From Treponema sp. (GTDB taxonomy: Bacteria > Spirochaetota > Spirochaetia > Treponematales > Treponemataceae), in NCBI GenBank assembly GCA_024690865.1, contig JAILON010000171.1, positions 1 to 33,685 on the forward strand: DNA of 33,685 nucleotides, in the 5' to 3' direction. Under the pieces are notes generated by a model. The model was not told where the DNA came from. It did not search any database and saw nothing but the letters and a program-made list of their open reading frames with translations. Of this stretch, positions 29,519 through 33,685 are shown piece after piece; position 1 is the stretch's first letter, and every line of letters begins with the position of its first letter. A program made the position numbers and the translations under genes.

Positions 29519-31275
29519 TGTTCGAGACACTTATCAAATTCTTCAACTTCTGTGATGCCGAGAACCGCAGAAAGTTCCACGGCTCTATCATCGTCGGCAT
29601 CTTCAATTCGCTTTTCATGGCGCTGAGGATTGGAGCTGTCGCGGTCATGCTGCGGGGAGTCATTGCGACCGCAATGGACGGGCAGCCCTTTGAGACACAG
29701 ACCATCTGGCTCTCGCTCGCGATTATGTGCGTGAGCGTACTCGGCGGCATCATCACCCGCAAGGTCACCGCGATGTGGCAGTGCGAAGGCGGCTACCGCA
29801 CCTGCGCAAAAAAACGCATCGAGATTGCAGAGCACCTGCGATACCTGCCGATGGGCTATTTCAATTCGAACAGCCTTGGCGAGATTACCTCCGTCACCAC
29901 CAATACGATGGAAGCCGTGGGCGACGTTGCGACCCGCGCGGTCATGATGGTCTTCCAAGGCCTGCTTGACACCGCGCTCATCATCGTCATGCTCTGTTTC
30001 TTCGACTGGCGGATAGCGCTCGTCGCCCTCGCGGGCTTCGGCCTCTTCGAGTTCGTCAACTTCTTCATGCGCTTTGCCGTGAAGAACATCTCAGCCGTCA
30101 AGATCCGCGACGATGCGGCAGAAATCGGCAAGGTGCTTGAATACATCCAGGGCATCAGCGAGGTCAAGGCATACAACCTCGTTGGAAAGCGCAGCCGCGA
30201 GCTGAACGCCGTCATCGACCGCAGGAAAAAGACCCTCGTCAAGATGGAGATGCGCTGCATACCGGTTTCAAACCTCCAGTCGCTGGTCGCAAAGCTGAGC
30301 GGCGTTGCGATGATGCTCGCCTCGATCTATTTTTTCCTTGGAGGCTCAATGACGCTCGCAGACTGCAGCACGATGCTCGTCTGTTCCTTCATGCTGTTCA
30401 ACGCCCTCGAAGCCGGAGGCAACTATTCGGCACTCCTCAGGACAATTGACATTGGCGTAAGCAAGGCCAGCGCCATCCTGGAGCTGCCGACGATGGACAT
30501 AGACGGCAAGGGGTATGTCGGCAAAGATATTGCCCGCGAGGGCATAACGGCACAGTCCGTCGAATTCGCCTACGACAGGAAGAAAATCATCAACAACATT
30601 TCGCTCACAATTCCAGCCGGGACGACAACCGCAATCGTCGGACCGTCGGGCGGCGGCAAGACAACATTCTGCCACCTGCTCGCCCGCTTCTGGGACGTCG
30701 ATTCCGGCAAGGTTACGCTCGGCGGAACGGATGTGCGAGACTGGAGCATGGACGGACTGATGCAGAACTACAGCTTCGTCTTCCAAAACGTCTACCTGTT
30801 CCACGACACCATCGCCAACAACATCCGATTCGGCGAGCCGAACGCCCCGATGGAAAAAGTGATTGCGGCGGCGAAGAAAGCCTGCTGCCACGAGTTCATC
30901 AGCGCACTGCCGAAGGGCTACGACACGGTGATTGGCGAAAGCGGTGCATCCTTGAGCGGCGGCGAACGGCAGCGCATCTCGATTGCACGTGCCATCATGA
31001 AGGACTCCCCCATCATCATCCTTGACGAGGCGACCGCCAACGTGGACCCTGAGAACGAGCGCGACCTCATGGCTGCCGTCGCTGAGCTGACCCGGGAAAA
31101 AACCGTCATCATGATTGCCCACCGGCTCAAGACCGTCCGCAACGCCGACCAGATTGTCGTCATAGACAAGGGCCGCATCGCCGAAAAGGGCAGGCACGAA
31201 GAGCTTGTCGCACGAGGGGGCATCTACGCCCGCTTCATTGATTCACGCCGGGAAGCGGTAAGCTGGAAGCTGTAG
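29518..31275 (+). CDS. ABC transporter, membrane-ATPase half (second of pair)
   Basis: A 585-residue half-transporter with six membrane helices in about 15-300 and the ATPase domain after it: Walker A VGPSGGGKTT near 374, Q-loop in VFQNVYLF, signature LSGGERQR near 479, Walker B IILDEAT with the Glu present and H-loop IAHRLKT. Thus both ATP sites of the dimer look competent, unlike asymmetric exporters with one dead site. The start overlaps the previous stop as TAATG. A strong terminator follows. Substrate not readable; a link to the metal genes upstream is possible but not shown. Confidence 0.93.
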   Translation: MFETLIKFFNFCDAENRRKFHGSIIVGIFNSLFMALRIGAVAVMLRGVIATAMDGQPFETQTIWLSLAIMCVSVLGGIITRKVTAMWQCEGGYRTCAKKRIEIAEHLRYLPMGYFNSNSLGEITSVTTNTMEAVGDVATRAVMMVFQGLLDTALIIVMLCFFDWRIALVALAGFGLFEFVNFFMRFAVKNISAVKIRDDAAEIGKVLEYIQGISEVKAYNLVGKRSRELNAVIDRRKKTLVKMEMRCIPVSNLQSLVAKLSGVAMMLASIYFFLGGSMTLADCSTMLVCSFMLFNALEAGGNYSALLRTIDIGVSKASAILELPTMDIDGKGYVGKDIAREGITAQSVEFAYDRKKIINNISLTIPAGTTTAIVGPSGGGKTTFCHLLARFWDVDSGKVTLGGTDVRDWSMDGLMQNYSFVFQNVYLFHDTIANNIRFGEPNAPMEKVIAAAKKACCHEFISALPKGYDTVIGESGASLSGGERQRISIARAIMKDSPIIILDEATANVDPENERDLMAAVAELTREKTVIMIAHRLKTVRNADQIVVIDKGRIAEKGRHEELVARGGIYARFIDSRREAVSWKL

Positions 31276-31339
31276 TGCGGCAAGCAGAAAGCTGCGGCTA
31301 GCTGCCCACGCTTGCGTCCCCACCCTGCTCACGCGGAAA

Positions 31340-31366
31340 GGCTGCCCACGGAGGGCGGCCTTTTTT
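31340..31366 (+). terminator. Intrinsic terminator of the ABC operon
   Basis: Stem GGCTGCCC (31340-31347) with GGGCGGCC (31353-31360), one G-T pair, 5-base loop ACGGA and six T's (31361-31366). Confidence 0.88.
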
Positions 31367-31399
31367 GCTTCGGGGCAGGCCGTATCCAGGACGGGCCGG

Positions 31400-31428
31400 T
31401 GGACAGCAGCCGATGTATCTGCTATAGT
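31400..31428 (+). promoter_or_regulatory. Promoter of the split-barrel/SPL pair
   Basis: TGGACA (31400-31405), exactly 17 bases, TATAGT (31423-31428), with AGGAGAG at 31461-31467 before the ATG at 31472. It is placed right after the ABC operon terminator. Confidence 0.65.
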
Positions 31429-31471
31429 AGATGTACAACAGCATACCTGCAACATTTTTTAGGAGAGAATT

Positions 31472-31864
31472 ATGAACGAGATTTACGACTTCATCAAATC
31501 ATGCGGAACCTATTTTCTTGCTACGGCAGACGGGACCCAACCTCGCGTCAGGCCCTTCGGCACGGTCAACATCTTTGAAGGGAAGCTTTACATCCAAACG
31601 GGAAAGTCAAAAGACGTTTCCAAGCAGATACAGAAAAACCCGCACGTGGAACTCTGCTGCATGAAGGGAGCCGACTGGCTCCGCGTGTCAGGAGAACTCG
31701 TCCGCGACGACAGGCGCGAGCCCAAGGCAGACATGCTTGCCCACTACCCCGATCTGCAGAAAATGTATTCAGCAGATGACGACAACACTGAAGTCCTGTA
31801 CTTTAAGAATGCAACCGCAACGTTCTACAGCTTTACAGCGGCGCCGAAGGTGGTACAATTCTAG
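31472..31864 (+). CDS. FMN-binding split-barrel protein (pyridoxamine 5'-phosphate oxidase-like)
   Basis: A 130-residue single-domain protein: YDFIKSCGTYFLATADGTQPRVRPFGTVNIF at the start, KLYIQTGKSKDVSKQIQKNP and VELCCMKGADWLRVSGELV. This pattern is that of short PNPOx-like flavin or F420-type barrels widespread in anaerobes, generally of unknown role. It ends in ATFYSFTAAPKVVQF. It has a good ribosome site and is followed after 24 bases by the SPL-type gene in the same direction, so the pair may be translated from one message. Confidence 0.88.
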   Translation: MNEIYDFIKSCGTYFLATADGTQPRVRPFGTVNIFEGKLYIQTGKSKDVSKQIQKNPHVELCCMKGADWLRVSGELVRDDRREPKADMLAHYPDLQKMYSADDDNTEVLYFKNATATFYSFTAAPKVVQF

Positions 31865-31888
31865 CCTCCCGTACACCTCGTACCGGCC

Positions 31889-32773
31889 GTGCACTTCGTG
31901 AACGCAAAATCAATCCTTACACCTCACAGCATGAACATCTACCGGGGGTGTTCGCACGGTTGCATCTACTGCGATTCACGGAGCCGCTGCTACCACTTCA
32001 CGCATGACTTCGAAGATATCGAGGTCAAGCAGAACGCGCCCGAACTTCTGGAAGCGGCCCTGCGCAAAAAGCGCAGGCGTTGCATGATAGGCACGGGGTC
32101 CATGGGCGACCCCTACGTCCCCGCAGAAAAGGAACTGTGCCTCACCCGCCGCTGCCTTGAAACAATCGAGCGGCATGGATTCGGCGCAACCGTCCACACA
32201 AAATCCAACCTGGTCCTACGGGACCTTGACCTTCTGGAACGCATAAACCGCAAGACAAAGGCCGTCGTACAGATGACGCTTACCACGGCGGACGACGCGC
32301 TTTGCAAAATCATAGAACCGGGAGTCTGCCCAACAAGCCGCCGGCTTGAAGTCCTGGCCGAATGCAAGGACCGGGGAATTCCGACAGTCGTATGGCTCAG
32401 CCCCATACTGCCGTTCATCAACGATACGCAGGAAAACATCACCGGCATACTGGACGGCTGTATACGGACAGGAGTCAAAGCCATCATCTGCTTTGGAATG
32501 GGCCTGACCTTACGGGAAGGAAACAGGGAGTATTTCTATTCGGCTTTGGAAAAGGCGACAGCCGTTGACAGCCGTTTTTCCGAACTGAAGGACCGCTACA
32601 CAAGAACATTCGGACTCAGCTATGAAGCCACCAGCCCCCACAACCAGACACTCATGTCGCAGCTTTCGGACACCTGCCAGAAAAACGCAATACAGCTGGG
32701 GACGGACTCAATTTTCAAATGGATGGAAGAATTCCCCGAAAACAGGGAGAAGCCAACGCTCTTCGATTTTTGA
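31889..32773 (+). CDS. SPL-family radical SAM protein (spore photoproduct lyase-like)
   Basis: A 294-residue radical SAM enzyme. The [4Fe-4S] motif CSHGCIYC (Cx3Cx2C) lies at about residues 21-28 in MNIYRGCSHGCIYCDSRS. Other family features: GTGSMGDPYVPAEK, VHTKSNLVLRDLDLL, PTSRRLEVL and LSPILPFIND. The family starts MHFxxAKxIL, matching a GTG at 31889; no ATG or ribosome site precedes it, and the stop of the split-barrel gene is in the same frame 24 bases earlier. It is shorter than Bacillus SplB (about 340) and this group's substrate is unknown; DNA photoproduct repair is one option only. Confidence 0.9.
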   Translation: MHFVNAKSILTPHSMNIYRGCSHGCIYCDSRSRCYHFTHDFEDIEVKQNAPELLEAALRKKRRRCMIGTGSMGDPYVPAEKELCLTRRCLETIERHGFGATVHTKSNLVLRDLDLLERINRKTKAVVQMTLTTADDALCKIIEPGVCPTSRRLEVLAECKDRGIPTVVWLSPILPFINDTQENITGILDGCIRTGVKAIICFGMGLTLREGNREYFYSALEKATAVDSRFSELKDRYTRTFGLSYEATSPHNQTLMSQLSDTCQKNAIQLGTDSIFKWMEEFPENREKPTLFDF

Positions 32774-32810
32774 GCCGGTTCCACGCAACACAGCTACGCA
32801 ACATAAGCAG

Positions 32811-32821
32811 CCCCCCCCCCC
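32811..32821. repeat. C11 homopolymer tract
   Basis: Eleven C's between the SPL gene and the metE terminator. Such tracts vary in length by slippage, and poly-G/C tracts in Treponema pallidum can sit near promoters; no promoter is visible here. The remaining bases 32774-32880 hold nothing recognisable. Confidence 0.9.
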
Positions 32822-32882
32822 ATACAGCGGGTGGCACGGCCGTAGCCGGACTGTGATACGGTCCAAAGAATAGCTCACGAAC

Positions 32883-32915
32883 AAAAAAACCGGGCCACCC
32901 ATGCAGGCAGCCCGG
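32883..32915 (-). terminator. Intrinsic terminator of metE
   Basis: On the minus strand CCGGGCTGCC (32915-32906) pairs with GGTGGCCCGG (32899-32890), including two G-T pairs, with a 6-base loop, then seven T's (32889-32883). On the plus strand the same stem follows the SPL gene with a poor T tract, so it may work weakly in both directions. Confidence 0.85.
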
Positions 32916-32955
32916 CCTCTTGTTTTAACTCTTGTCGTATAAGAGAAAGCGTACC

Positions 32956-33685
32956 TTACTTCTTATATGACTGCCGGATTTCCTTGGCGGCGGCAACCAT
33001 GTTCTTCAAGCTCGGCAGGGTCTCGGCGTTGCCGCGGGTCTTGAGTCCGCAGTCAGGGTTGACCCAGAGCTTCTCGGCGGGAACCTTCTTGAGCATCTTG
33101 CCGAGCGCCTCCACGATTTCCTCCTTGGAGGGAATGCGCGGTGAGTGGATGTCGTAGACGCCGGGGCCGACCTCCGTGCGGAAGTTGGCGGCCTTCAGGT
33201 CGTCCAGAATCGTCAGGTCGGCGCGGGAAGCCTCGAATGAGATGACGTCCGCGTCAAGGTCATCGATGTCCTTGATGATGTCGCCGAACTCGCTGTAGCA
33301 CATGTGGGTGTGGATCTGCGTCTCGGGCTTGACGGTGGAGTGCACCAGGCGGAAGGCGGGAACCGCCCAGTCCAGGTACTCCGTGTGCCAGTCGCTCTTG
33401 CGGAGCGGCAGCTTCTCGCGGAGGGCGGCCTCGTCAATCTGGATGATGCGGATGCCGTTCTTCTCCAGGTCAAGGACCTCGTCCTTGATGGCGAAGGCAA
33501 TCTGCAGGGTCTGGTCCTTCAGGCTGATGTCCTCGCGCGGGAACGACCAGTTCAGGATGGTGACCGGACCGGTCAGCATGCCCTTCATGGGCCGCTTGGT
33601 GCAGGACTGGGCGTAGCTTGACCAGAAGACCGTGATGGCCTCGCGGCGGCTCACGTCGCCCCAGATGACCGGCGGCTTGACGCAG
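32956..33685 (-). CDS. metE: Cobalamin-independent methionine synthase MetE, C-terminal part
   Basis: The last 242 codons are present; the rest lies beyond the window. MetE transfers a methyl group from 5-methyltetrahydrofolate polyglutamate to homocysteine in the cytoplasm. The catalytic domain is unmistakable: [64 protein letters not shown] and [13 protein letters not shown]. Zinc ligands His and Cys of THMC, the Glu in SFEASRAD and the Cys of NPDC are all present. The usual IDEPALRE reads IDEAALRE here. It points away from the SPL gene and ends with its own terminator. The start and any regulatory leader are outside the window. Confidence 0.97.
   Translation of the reverse strand, partial: CVKPPVIWGDVSRREAITVFWSSYAQSCTKRPMKGMLTGPVTILNWSFPREDISLKDQTLQIAFAIKDEVLDLEKNGIRIIQIDEAALREKLPLRKSDWHTEYLDWAVPAFRLVHSTVKPETQIHTHMCYSEFGDIIKDIDDLDADVISFEASRADLTILDDLKAANFRTEVGPGVYDIHSPRIPSKEEIVEALGKMLKKVPAEKLWVNPDCGLKTRGNAETLPSLKNMVAAAKEIRQSYKK

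Noticed and set aside
1..33685. tRNA, rRNA or insertion sequence
   Set aside because: No T-loop pattern, rRNA segment, transposase or terminal inverted repeats were found on reading the window.

Overview
The window reads as chromosomal DNA of an anaerobic, probably host-associated bacterium. Ferrous-iron uptake, dicluster ferredoxin, Crp/Fnr, flavodoxin and nitrogenase-like genes indicate anaerobic metabolism. Many genes have near-consensus TTGACA-17-TATACT promoters. The gene families resemble those of gut or rumen spirochaetes (Treponema) and Clostridia. I favour a Treponema-like organism, but this is inference from family resemblance; no rRNA or marker gene is present to settle it.

Layout. 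(1) 1-3540, minus strand: an operon of a substrate-binding lipoprotein, a NifH-like ATPase and two nitrogenase component 1-like proteins (the last cut by the window edge), with overlapping or nearly touching genes and a palindrome between promoter and first start codon. (2) 3579-9471: a CmpB-like membrane protein, a CDF cation exporter, a decayed flavin reductase, a DUF2798-like membrane protein, a MATE efflux pump behind a terminator, a small conserved protein, a Dabb protein and a VOC protein. (3) 9501-12280: an MFS transporter and a Crp/Fnr regulator, divergent from a 4Fe-4S protein whose promoter carries a Crp-type operator. (4) 12333-17558: an AT-rich methyltransferase, then a scarred zone with a hydrolase remnant, a 22-bp tandem repeat, an EamA remnant and a flavodoxin-DUF4405 fusion, followed by a TetR/nitroreductase-like/YjbR operon and a decayed AraC regulator. 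(5) 17558-26625, minus strand: a second LCM methyltransferase and a large metal-transport operon, in transcription order a small membrane-anchored protein, a P1B-type ATPase, an HMA-like protein, FeoA, FeoB, FeoA, FeoB, a Cys-rich FeoC-like protein and a membrane-anchored HMA protein. (6) 26815-31366: a TetR regulator and a pair of half-size ABC transporters with terminator. (7) 31400-33685: an FMN-binding split-barrel protein, an SPL-type radical SAM protein and the 3' end of metE on the opposite strand.

How the genes may work together. Two operons, the nitrogenase-like one and the feo/P-type ATPase one, begin with similar GTTAG...CTAAC palindromes, which suggests common control by a metal-responsive repressor. 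The feo operon joins two diverged iron importers to an ATPase that in related families exports metal, so it may set both import and removal. The nitrogenase-like operon couples capture of an extracytoplasmic ligand, in related proteins a metallophore or corrinoid, with a two-component ATP-dependent reductase. It is the best candidate here for an undescribed system. The 13.1-14.1 kb and 16.9-17.5 kb stretches are gene graveyards with visible deletion junctions.
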